Assembly: GCA_013215825.1 (NCBI GenBank)
Contig: JABSQN010000001.1
Location: 1-64,000 of the forward strand
Source: Piscirickettsiaceae bacterium
Lineage (GTDB): Bacteria > Pseudomonadota > Gammaproteobacteria > Nitrosococcales > Methylophagaceae
Direction of reading: 5' to 3'
DNA: 64,000 nt
In this document: piece by piece, positions 17,684 through 24,814 of the stretch
How positions within the stretch are numbered: position 1 is the stretch's first letter
How the letters are laid out: each line of letters opens with the position of its first letter
Notes under the pieces: generated by a model
What the model was told of the DNA's origin: nothing
Seen by the model: the letters and a program-made list of their open reading frames with translations, nothing else
Databases searched by the model: none
Position numbers and translations under genes: made by a program

Positions 17684-19423
17684 TTAGACCGGATTAGTTA
17701 ATATCACAACAATGATAACCGTAAGAATAAATGAAACACTTTTCCAGAAGAGTACCGGATTACGCTCCATTAAAGGCGGTGCTGTTTTATTTGCAAATGC
17801 TTTATTGGGCTGACTTAAATCAAAGATAAATTCGGATAATTCCATATAGCGTTTATATGGATTAGGATGTAACGCCATTTTCAATGTTTCATCGACCCAA
17901 GCAGGAATATCACGATCATCATGTAATGCCGATTGATACATTAATTTATTTTGGGCCGAGCGTGTTCTCGTTTTTGCTACTTGAACACCATAAGGAAACT
18001 TGCCGGTGAGCATTTGATAGCTAATGACAGCTAAAGAATAGAGATCTGAACGAGATGATCCTGCTTCTCCTAGAAAATATTCTGGTGCTGTATATTGAGC
18101 AGTGCCTAACAAATTAGTCCGCTCTAGAGGGCTAGAGATCTCATTTAGCCCTGCCACTTTTGTTGCCCCAAAATCTATGATTTTTAATGTTGCGGTAGTG
18201 TCGATCATAATATTTTCAGGACGAAGATCTTGATGCACCATTTCCAAACGGTGGAATGCTTGTAGTCCTTTAGCAATTTGTTCAATAATATTGCGTACCG
18301 TTGCTATATCAGGTTTAGGATTATCTCGCATCCACTGCGTGAGCGTCTGACCCTCAATAAACTCCATCACAATATAAAGATAATTTCGTTTGCGGGATTG
18401 TGTGCATGGCTTTAATACATAGGGACTGTTAATGCGTTTTGCAATCCATTCTTCCATCAGAAATCGTTCCAGATAGGCCGGATCACCCTGACAATCAATG
18501 GAGGGTGTTTTTATAACAATTTGCTCGCCTGTTTTTTCATCCACGGCTAAATAAACATGACTTCGGCTACTTGCATGAAGACTTCGAATAATTTTATAAC
18601 CATCAAAGCGTTCCCTGGCTTCTAATACTGGCGGGAAGGGTAAAGAGGTTAACTGTTGATATAACTCATCTGAATTTTGATTGGGTAACTCGTCAATTCT
18701 GATGATTTGAATCGTCAGATTATCATCACTGTCTTGTTTAAATGCCTCATCAACAATGGTTTTTGCTGCCGCATCTAAATCATCAGACTGTTCTTTAATC
18801 GTATGAATAATAAAAGATGAATCGACAAATTCATAAACACCGTCAGTCGTTAGAATAAAGGTATCGTCTTTTTCTATAGCAAGTGATTGATAATCAATTT
18901 CAAGTTGAGGCTGGATCCCCATGGCACGGCTAAGATAACTATCATCCTTGCTTATCCAATGCCGGTGATCTTCTGTTAATAGTTCTAATTCATGGTTTCG
19001 TAAACGATAAATTCGTGAGTCACCGACATGGAAAATGTGTGCTGTTGTAGACTTAAGAATCAACGCACTTAAGGTACAGACATAGCCTTTATTCATATCA
19101 TAACGATATTGGCTTTTTTTTGATTGCGAGTGTAACCATGAGTTTGTGGCTGATAAGACTTGTTGAGCAGATTTTTTGACTGACCATGCTTCAGATGTGC
19201 AGAAATAATCCATTAGGAAGCCTCGAATGGTGGCTTCACTGGCAATTTGACTCACCTTACTACTGCTAATGCCATCGGATAGGGCAATAGCAATTCCTTT
19301 TGAGTCTAGCAGGTGATCGTCAGGACTATAAACACCATAAAAATCCTGATTGATGTCCTTCCGACCTTTATCAGAATATTGCCCAATGGTAATTCTTAAT
19401 GACTGTGACATTGATACCTGCAA
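17684..19423 (-). CDS. Bifunctional PP2C phosphatase / Ser-Thr protein kinase, copy 1
   Basis: Paralog (579 aa) of the kinase at 14312-16036 with the same layout. PP2C domain 5-242: INQD (24-27), ALSDG (D50), FHVGDSR, TTDG (D194), DDN (233-235). Kinase domain 272-535: K305 (VIKTPS), HQDLRPEN (D399, N404), IDFG (D418) and TAPEYF. The catalytic-loop lysine is replaced by R401, and the glycine loop is degenerate (LHASSRSHVYLA). A C-terminal membrane helix spans about 560-577. Starts at M1 or M5 cannot be separated. The neighbour upstream is the FNT channel (133 bp, with an inverted-repeat element between), and the one downstream is the nitrate transporter. Phosphatase residues look intact; kinase activity is less certain than in copy 2. 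Confidence 0.88.
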   Translation of the reverse strand: MQVSMSQSLRITIGQYSDKGRKDINQDFYGVYSPDDHLLDSKGIAIALSDGISSSKVSQIASEATIRGFLMDYFCTSEAWSVKKSAQQVLSATNSWLHSQSKKSQYRYDMNKGYVCTLSALILKSTTAHIFHVGDSRIYRLRNHELELLTEDHRHWISKDDSYLSRAMGIQPQLEIDYQSLAIEKDDTFILTTDGVYEFVDSSFIIHTIKEQSDDLDAAAKTIVDEAFKQDSDDNLTIQIIRIDELPNQNSDELYQQLTSLPFPPVLEARERFDGYKIIRSLHASSRSHVYLAVDEKTGEQIVIKTPSIDCQGDPAYLERFLMEEWIAKRINSPYVLKPCTQSRKRNYLYIVMEFIEGQTLTQWMRDNPKPDIATVRNIIEQIAKGLQAFHRLEMVHQDLRPENIMIDTTATLKIIDFGATKVAGLNEISSPLERTNLLGTAQYTAPEYFLGEAGSSRSDLYSLAVISYQMLTGKFPYGVQVAKTRTRSAQNKLMYQSALHDDRDIPAWVDETLKMALHPNPYKRYMELSEFIFDLSQPNKAFANKTAPPLMERNPVLFWKSVSFILTVIIVVILTNPV

Positions 19424-19438
19424 TTATTAAGACAAGCA

Positions 19439-19508
19439 TTCACCACAGAGACACGGAGTTCACAGATAAATCCATTAAACTCTGTGCGCGTTGTGTCTCT
19501 GTGGTGAA
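19439..19508. repeat. Dispersed inverted-repeat element, copy A
   Basis: Arms TTCACCACAGAGACAC (19439-19454) and GTGTCTCTGTGGTGAA (19493-19508) form a perfect 16-bp stem around 38 bp. The same outer 14 bp recur as an inverted pair at 54173-54228 with a different centre, so this is a small mobile-like palindromic repeat rather than a gene-specific terminator. No target duplication was recognised. Confidence 0.7.
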
Positions 19509-19556
19509 ATAAGATATTTTCATTTTGTCATAACAAGGCAGAAAAGACGACTCGTG

Positions 19557-20369
19557 CTAGCCTAACTTACGTTCAGGGCTAGTTCTTACATGTGTGTAAT
19601 ATAACGGTAAGCCAACAAGTACAAAACCACCGACAAGATTACCCAATACCGTTGGTAACTCATTCCAAAGCAAATAATCTACAACGGTAAAGTCACCACC
19701 CATAATCATTGAGAATGGGAATAAGAACATATTGACAATTGAATGCTCAAAGCCCATGAAGAAGAACAACATGATTGGCATCCACATTGCAGCCATTTTG
19801 CCGGTTGCTGAGGTAGAAATCATGGCGCCAACTACGCCCATTGATACCATCCAGTTACACAACATGCCACGGATAAAGATAGTGATCCAACCATCTAAGC
19901 CATGCTCTTTATAGCCCAAGGTTCTCGATTCACCGATACTGGCTACTTTTGCTGCAATTGCACCCCCATCAACATTAAAGCCGTAGGTAAAGACAAAAGA
20001 CATCATAAAAGCAACCATCAAAGCGCCTCCTAAGTTACCCAAGAAGACTAAGCCCCAGTTACGCAACACTTGATTAACATCAACCCCTGGTCTTTTATCA
20101 AGCAGAGCGAGTGGTACCAGCGTAAATACCCCCGTTAACAAATCAAATTTCATTAGATATAACATAATAAAACCAACAGGGAAAAGTACGGCACCTAGTA
20201 ATGGCGAACCTGTTTTTACGGCAACAGTAATAGCAAAAACAGCAGCCAATGCCAAAATCGCACCCGCCATAAAGGCACGAATTAAGGTGTCTTTAGTTGA
20301 CATAAAGACTTTAGATTCGCCTGCGTCGACCATTTTGGTGACAAATTCTGTCGGTTCTAAATAAGACAT
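19557..20369 (-). CDS. Formate/nitrite transporter family channel (NirC/FocA-like)
   Basis: FNT-family channel of 270 aa with six membrane segments. The conserved GFEHSIVNMF stretch carries the pore histidine, and GNLGGALMVAFMMS is typical of the family. In this setting, between nitrate uptake genes and nitrite reductase, it most likely moves nitrite (NirC role) rather than formate, but the family motif does not decide this. Upstream are a weak -24/-12-like element and two NtrC-like dyads. Downstream, 133 bp separate it from the PP2C-kinase gene. Confidence 0.88.
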   Translation of the reverse strand: MSYLEPTEFVTKMVDAGESKVFMSTKDTLIRAFMAGAILALAAVFAITVAVKTGSPLLGAVLFPVGFIMLYLMKFDLLTGVFTLVPLALLDKRPGVDVNQVLRNWGLVFLGNLGGALMVAFMMSFVFTYGFNVDGGAIAAKVASIGESRTLGYKEHGLDGWITIFIRGMLCNWMVSMGVVGAMISTSATGKMAAMWMPIMLFFFMGFEHSIVNMFLFPFSMIMGGDFTVVDYLLWNELPTVLGNLVGGFVLVGLPLYYTHVRTSPERKLG

Positions 20370-20426
20370 TATTTTTCTCTCTTAATCAAACGTTAATACA
20401 CGTATTCGTATATGCACTAGAACTAG

Positions 20427-20442
20427 TACAATAACTATGCCA
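20427..20442 (-). promoter_or_regulatory. Possible sigma54 promoter of the FNT channel gene
   Basis: Minus-strand TGGCATAGTTATTGTA has a good -24 half (TGGCA) at correct spacing to TTGTA, but the -12 GC is GT. It is weaker than the other -24/-12 elements in this window; the paired NtrC-like dyads upstream raise its plausibility. Confidence 0.35.
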
Positions 20443-20527
20443 GAGCAGAAGTCTTACTCTATCTCTTTGTTATATATGTATTAAGTCTGTTTTTAGATCG
20501 AGGTTAGATATCAATAATTACTCAGGT

Positions 20528-20565
20528 AGCACTGTTTTTGTGCGGTTGGGGATTACCATGGTGCA
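20528..20565. promoter_or_regulatory. Two NtrC-like enhancer sites upstream of the FNT channel
   Basis: AGCACTGTTTTTGTGCG (20528-20544) has the GCAC-N7-GTGC core. GGGATTACCATGGTGCA (20549-20565) matches the right half (TGGTGCA). Their centres are 21 bp apart, two helical turns, as in known tandem NtrC sites. They lie about 90-135 bp upstream of the -24/-12-like element. Confidence 0.5.
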
Positions 20566-20574
20566 AAGAGAGGC

Positions 20575-20735
20575 CTAAGCAAACAGCGTCTTAATCTCAG
20601 GAATACACGAGCCATAGTTAGTACCTACTTTCAGTTTCAGGCCAATATCAGCAACAAATTTGGCGTTGTCACAGGAAATTTATTCTTTAATGGCATTTTC
20701 TTCAACACCGAAACAAGCACAGATCATGAATCTAG
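20575..20735 (-). pseudogene. Decayed copy of the nasA 3' end (BFD-like [2Fe-2S] domain)
   Basis: The stretch aligns along its length with the last 150 bp or so of intact nasA (22165-22335), same strand. Read in the nasA frame it gives MICACFGVEENAIKE, then a stop where nasA has Ala, then ISCDNAKFVADIGLKLKVG followed by TNYGSCIPEIKTLFA. Besides the stop it has lost one cluster cysteine (TNC to TNY) and has a one-base insertion just upstream of MIC. No start or rest of the reductase is present. It is a relic of a duplication, and the accessory segment 20739-22150 lies between relic and intact gene. Confidence 0.88.
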
Positions 20736-20738
20736 GTA

Positions 20739-21050
20739 TTATTTTTGATCACTTTTCTGAGTGGTGCTTTCGATTTCTAACTGTAGCGACGGGGTTGCTT
20801 GCGTTGGCTCTAGTGATAACTCTGCTTGGTGTAAATCCTTATATGTCATGGCAAGCAGTAACACAGTGCATGCCGCAGTAACTATTGAAGCCATAGCTGT
20901 GCCAATAGTCCAGCGTTGTGCAGTAGTTATACGCTTTTGGTCATTAAGGTAGTCCTCTCTGGAGGCCCATGGATTCTCCGATGGTGGATTCACTAAGAAT
21001 ACTTGAAGGCTTTTACCGTTGATGCATTTATCTAGGGGTCGATCTTCCAT
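20739..21050 (-). CDS. Small unrecognised protein with one membrane helix (cassette-like)
   Basis: Unrecognised 103-aa protein. I place the start at 21050 (MEDRPLDKCING), nine bases inside the attC-like site boundary; an in-frame upstream ATG at 21080 would lie within that site. A hydrophilic N-terminus is followed by one hydrophobic helix (about 52-72, GTAMASIVTAACTVLLLAM) and a polar, Gln/Ser/Thr-rich tail. The stop abuts the decayed nasA fragment. Short ORFs placed directly after a CTAACG/CGTTAG boundary are typical of integron gene cassettes (family knowledge). Function unknown. Confidence 0.55.
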   Translation of the reverse strand: MEDRPLDKCINGKSLQVFLVNPPSENPWASREDYLNDQKRITTAQRWTIGTAMASIVTAACTVLLLAMTYKDLHQAELSLEPTQATPSLQLEIESTTQKSDQK

Positions 21051-21058
21051 GTTTACCT

Positions 21059-21154
21059 CTAACGCCCTAATAATGGGCAAAAATTAGTTGGCTAAAATGT
21101 TGAGGGACGAAAACAGCCAACTGATTTTTGTCCTATTGATTAGCTTGTTATGCG
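21059..21154. other. attC-like integron cassette recombination site
   Basis: A 96-bp imperfect palindrome: outer CTAACG (21059-21064) and CTTGTTATGCG (21144-21154) supply AAC/GTT cores. Inner arms 21067-21093 and 21115-21143 pair over 27 bases with two single-base bulges on one side and two mismatches, around a 21-nt loop. Unpaired extrahelical bases on one arm are a hallmark of attC sites. The 7-mer cores each differ by one base from the RYYYAAC/GTTRRRY consensus. An ORF starts 9 bases beyond the CTAACG end, as cassettes do. The 231 bp on to 21385 hold no ORF; a second AAC box lies at the end of the next ORF. Confidence 0.6.
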
Positions 21155-21385
21155 CTGGTTGCGACTTGGTACAAACAACACCATTTACACTAACGGTATT
21201 GATAGCCCAACCGTAGAATTAAAATACTTCCACGGAGCGCGACACTCTAAACCGTGAATTTTTAGCCACTAAATAAAAGTGACGTTTATCACCTACCCTA
21301 CATTGGCGAAAAGCTGTTTAGCCAAAAACTGAAACAGATTTATTGCCACTTAAATGTCCAAAACAAAAAAATGCCGCAAGTGCAG

Positions 21386-21982
21386 CTAATTGTTAGTTTT
21401 TTCTTCACGAGCACGCAATTGCTTCAAAGCTTGCGTTTTAAATGCTTTAGATAACCTTCTCAATCTAAACCACGCCAAAATTGAAATAACGAAAAACACT
21501 AAGCAGTAAGCGATTGCCATACAACGAATACTATCTGATAGTACTAAGTAAGATACCAAGCCAGACATAAAAGAGTTCAATGCCATTCCCCTGGCGATAC
21601 GATCTCGGCTAATGTAAGCCTCCATTGTTTTGATAGTATCAGATGGAGAATGCGATAAAATCTCTGCACTACGCTTATACGGTTCGGGCTTTGATTTACC
21701 TAAGATAAAGTTTGAAGCTACAAGCAACCAATTAGGAAATGTACAAAAACCCTCAATAAACTTTGCAATATTGCTGAATCGCTTTAATAGATACGACGAA
21801 GTAACGTCAACATATATACCCAAGACATAAGCAATCGGAAATATAGAGATGACTATTATCTCCTTATAATCTTTTATGTTTAGCTCAGATACATCAATAT
21901 ATTGACTTGATAACAAGCCTATCCATAGCAATGAAATAATTCCTGTAACCAAATATTCTATTAGTGCCGCAGCATGCTGCAT
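21386..21982 (-). CDS. Unrecognised four-helix membrane protein (cassette-like)
   Basis: A 198-aa protein with no family I recognise. Four hydrophobic segments are visible (about 7-25, 43-62, 130-150 and 152-172), with a basic C-terminal tail (RLRRLSKAF...REEKTNN). The ATG at 21982 has an AGGAG site 7 bases ahead. Upstream, CTAACG at 21999-22004 resembles a cassette boundary, and the final codons (ACTAACAATTAG) run into an AAC box, as cassette ORFs often do. It is on the same strand as the surrounding nitrogen genes but interrupts their order, between relic and intact nasA. No functional call can be made. Confidence 0.6.
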   Translation of the reverse strand: MQHAAALIEYLVTGIISLLWIGLLSSQYIDVSELNIKDYKEIIVISIFPIAYVLGIYVDVTSSYLLKRFSNIAKFIEGFCTFPNWLLVASNFILGKSKPEPYKRSAEILSHSPSDTIKTMEAYISRDRIARGMALNSFMSGLVSYLVLSDSIRCMAIAYCLVFFVISILAWFRLRRLSKAFKTQALKQLRAREEKTNN

Positions 21983-22152
21983 TGATAACTCCTAAAAACT
22001 AACGCGTTATTAACGAGAATAAAAACTCTCTGCAATTCCTACACATAGACAGACTAAAATTCGTAGTAAGATGATAGTAAAGCCAAAACAGAGAATTTCA
22101 GGTATATATCCTTGTGTACGGAGTATGCCATAGATTTAAAAGAGGGATTTAC

Positions 22153-22184
22153 CCCAGCAGTTTCTTAACCCAGCAGTTTCTTAA
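22153..22184. repeat. 16-bp perfect tandem duplication at the nasA 3' end
   Basis: CCCAGCAGTTTCTTAA occurs twice back to back (22153-22168, 22169-22184). The nasA stop codon lies in the first unit; one unit alone would still end the protein in KKLLG and a stop, so it appears neutral. It marks the edge of the accessory insert. Confidence 0.85.
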
Positions 22185-24810
22185 TCTCAGGAATACACGA
22201 GCCACAGTTAGTACCTGCTTTCAGTTGTAGGCCAATATCAGCAACAGACTTGGCTTTGCCACAGCTAATGGCTTCTTTGATGGTATTTTCTCCCACGCCG
22301 AAACAAGCACAGATCATGGCTCCGGTATCAGGAATGCCGGCCCCCGGTTTTCCTGCTAGTAGATTTTGGCGTGCTTCATCGCTTAAGCTGGGTTCTAAAA
22401 ACAGTTGGCTCAGCCATGAGCGAGTGGGTAAGTTATTATTTGGGCTTATAAATACAATACTCTCAAGCTGGTTGTTGTGTATTTTAGCGGCTCTAAAACT
22501 TTGTAATTTTTCATCAGCAAACGTAAGCCATTCACTGCTATTACCAAGTTGTTCTTTTGCCCAGGAAAAGGCTTCTTCAATGGCTGTTTCCCCCGCTAAT
22601 TCATAGCGATAGAATTGCTGTCCTTTTACTTTGACCCAATATTGAGCATCATTAATAGTGACAGGGCTTCGAGATAGAATAAAGCCGTACCAAGCTGGAT
22701 TATAGGGTGATATTTTTACCGGTGTATGTTTGAATTCCGGTTGTCCTGAGATGGGGTCAACAACAGGATTAACTAAGGCATTAACACGTCCTTTGGCGGC
22801 TAAAAAGTCATTCCAATGCATGGGGACAAATAGGCTGCCAACACGTTGTTCTGCAGTGATAACGATGCGAGCCAACATCTCTCCCCACGGGCTAGCAAGT
22901 CGAGCAATATCGCCATTTTTAAGCTGGTGGTGTGTTGCATTATCAGGATGAATTTGCACAAAGGGTTCAGAGATATGATTGTTTAATCGTGCAGAACGAG
23001 CGGTTCGTGTCATGGTATGCCACTGATCGCGTATTCGCCCAGTATTGAGAACAAGGGGATATTCTTCATTAACGGCGTTTCCCGGTGGCCGAGGCGTAAT
23101 CGCAATTAACTGTGCTTTACCTGAGGGTGTGAAGAAGTGTTTATCTTCAAACAGCCGCGCGGTGCCATCCGGTTTGTCTGCGGTAACAGGCCATTGAATA
23201 GGCTCAAATTCGTCATATTGCGTATCTGTTATTGTGGCTAAGCCACTAATATCAAAGTCACGCTTGCCGTTATTTTCAAAGCCCGATAAAGCGGCATGTT
23301 CTCTGAATATATCGGCAGAAGATTGATAATTAAATGCCTGTTCAAAGCCCATACGTTGTGCAACTTGAGAGAGTATCCACCAATCTTCTTTCGCCACACC
23401 CGGATGAGGTAAGAAGTTACGTTGATGAGAAATTCGACGTTCAGAATTGGTCACCGTGCCACATTTCTCACCCCATGCTAATGCGGGTAATAAAATGTTT
23501 GCTCGAGCTCCTGTGCCAGTATTAAGGTCGGTTTCGGATACGATAACTAATTCACAATCTTCGATTGCTTGTCGCACTTTATCGGCATTGGGCAGAGTAT
23601 CAACAGGGTTGGTTGCCATGATCCAGATTGCTTTAATTTTTCCAGTGGCAACATCGTCAAACATGTCCACTGCTTTGGCGCCTGCTGTCGTGCTGAGATT
23701 ATCAGTTTGCCAAAAACGTGATACTAAATCGTGATGTTCAGGATTATCTAATTCCATATGAGCAGCCAGTTGGTTGCATAATGCACCCACTTCTCGCCCG
23801 CCCATTGCATTGGGTTGACCTGTTATTGAAAAGGGTCCCATAGCGGGTTTACCAATTCGTCCGGTGGCTAAATGGCAATTGATAATGCTGTTTGAGTTAT
23901 CAGTGCCAGATGACGATTGGTTGACGCCTTGTGAGTAAAGCGTGATGACCTTTTCGGTATCCGCAAATAGCTGGAAAAATTCAGCCACATCGTGAGAGGA
24001 TAAACCACAGTTTTGTGCTACTTGAAAAATATCTTTTGACGATGCTTGTGTTGCTGACAACGCATCGGTGAAGCCGTCAGTATGTTGATTAACAAAATCC
24101 CAATCAATGGCGTCATTTTGATTTAGATACTGCAAAAGGCCATTAAATAACACCGTGTCGGAGCCCGGTTTAATCGGTAAATGAAGATCTGCAATCTCAC
24201 AGGTTGCTGTTTTTCGAGGATCAATAACAACAATTTTTAACTGAGGATTATCTTGTTTAGCCTGACTAATTCGTTGAAAAACAATGGGATGACACCATGC
24301 TGTATTAGAACCTTCGATAACAATCAGATTAGCGTGTTCAAGATCTTCATAATTACACGGTACGGAATCGCTACCAAAGGCACGTTTATAGCCTGCAACA
24401 GCTGATGACATACAGAGGCGAGAATTAGTGTCGATGTTTCCTGAGCCAATAAAGCCTTTCATTAATTTATTGGCAACATAATAGTCTTCAGTCAATAATT
24501 GACCTGAAACATAAAAAGCGACGGCATCGGGACCATGCTCATCAATAATTTGTTTCAAACCATTAGATACGGCATCTAATGCGGTATCCCATGAGACTTG
24601 TTCACCATTGATCTGAGGGTGGAGTAAGCGATCTTCTAGACCAAGAGTATCCGCGAGGGCTGAACCTTTTGAGCATAAACGACCAAAGTTAGACGGATGA
24701 GATTTATCACCTTCGATAGATATCGTGCCATCGTCATGTTGCTTAGCAACAATGCCACAGCCGACACCACAATAAGCACAGGTTGTTTGAGTTGTTCGTG
24801 ACGTTGTCAT
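22165..24810 (-). CDS. nasA: Assimilatory nitrate reductase catalytic subunit with C-terminal BFD domain
   Basis: Cytoplasmic Mo-bisMGD enzyme of 881 aa that reduces nitrate to nitrite for assimilation. The N-terminal [4Fe-4S] ligands are C11, C14, C18 and C46 (CAYCGVGC...RLCSKG). The Mo-ligand cysteine region reads NSRLCMSSAVAGYKRAFGSD. The molybdopterin-dinucleotide domain lies around 590-700. The last 50 residues form a BFD-like [2Fe-2S] domain (CACFGVGE...TNCGSC), found in the NasA subgroup that takes electrons from a flavoprotein partner. That partner gene ends 4 bp upstream. A decayed second copy of this domain lies 1.4 kb downstream. Confidence 0.96.
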   Translation of the reverse strand: MTTSRTTQTTCAYCGVGCGIVAKQHDDGTISIEGDKSHPSNFGRLCSKGSALADTLGLEDRLLHPQINGEQVSWDTALDAVSNGLKQIIDEHGPDAVAFYVSGQLLTEDYYVANKLMKGFIGSGNIDTNSRLCMSSAVAGYKRAFGSDSVPCNYEDLEHANLIVIEGSNTAWCHPIVFQRISQAKQDNPQLKIVVIDPRKTATCEIADLHLPIKPGSDTVLFNGLLQYLNQNDAIDWDFVNQHTDGFTDALSATQASSKDIFQVAQNCGLSSHDVAEFFQLFADTEKVITLYSQGVNQSSSGTDNSNSIINCHLATGRIGKPAMGPFSITGQPNAMGGREVGALCNQLAAHMELDNPEHHDLVSRFWQTDNLSTTAGAKAVDMFDDVATGKIKAIWIMATNPVDTLPNADKVRQAIEDCELVIVSETDLNTGTGARANILLPALAWGEKCGTVTNSERRISHQRNFLPHPGVAKEDWWILSQVAQRMGFEQAFNYQSSADIFREHAALSGFENNGKRDFDISGLATITDTQYDEFEPIQWPVTADKPDGTARLFEDKHFFTPSGKAQLIAITPRPPGNAVNEEYPLVLNTGRIRDQWHTMTRTARSARLNNHISEPFVQIHPDNATHHQLKNGDIARLASPWGEMLARIVITAEQRVGSLFVPMHWNDFLAAKGRVNALVNPVVDPISGQPEFKHTPVKISPYNPAWYGFILSRSPVTINDAQYWVKVKGQQFYRYELAGETAIEEAFSWAKEQLGNSSEWLTFADEKLQSFRAAKIHNNQLESIVFISPNNNLPTRSWLSQLFLEPSLSDEARQNLLAGKPGAGIPDTGAMICACFGVGENTIKEAISCGKAKSVADIGLQLKAGTNCGSCIPEIKKLLG

Positions 24811-24814
24811 ATGT

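Noticed and set aside
19430-19556. Inverted repeat as a plain terminator of the FNT gene
   Set aside because: The stem has a 38-bp centre and no T-run, and its arms recur elsewhere, so a repeat element is the better reading.
20660-20881. Plus-strand ORF across the nasA relic
   Set aside because: It begins in the antisense of the relic and continues antisense to the 103-aa ORF; no family features.
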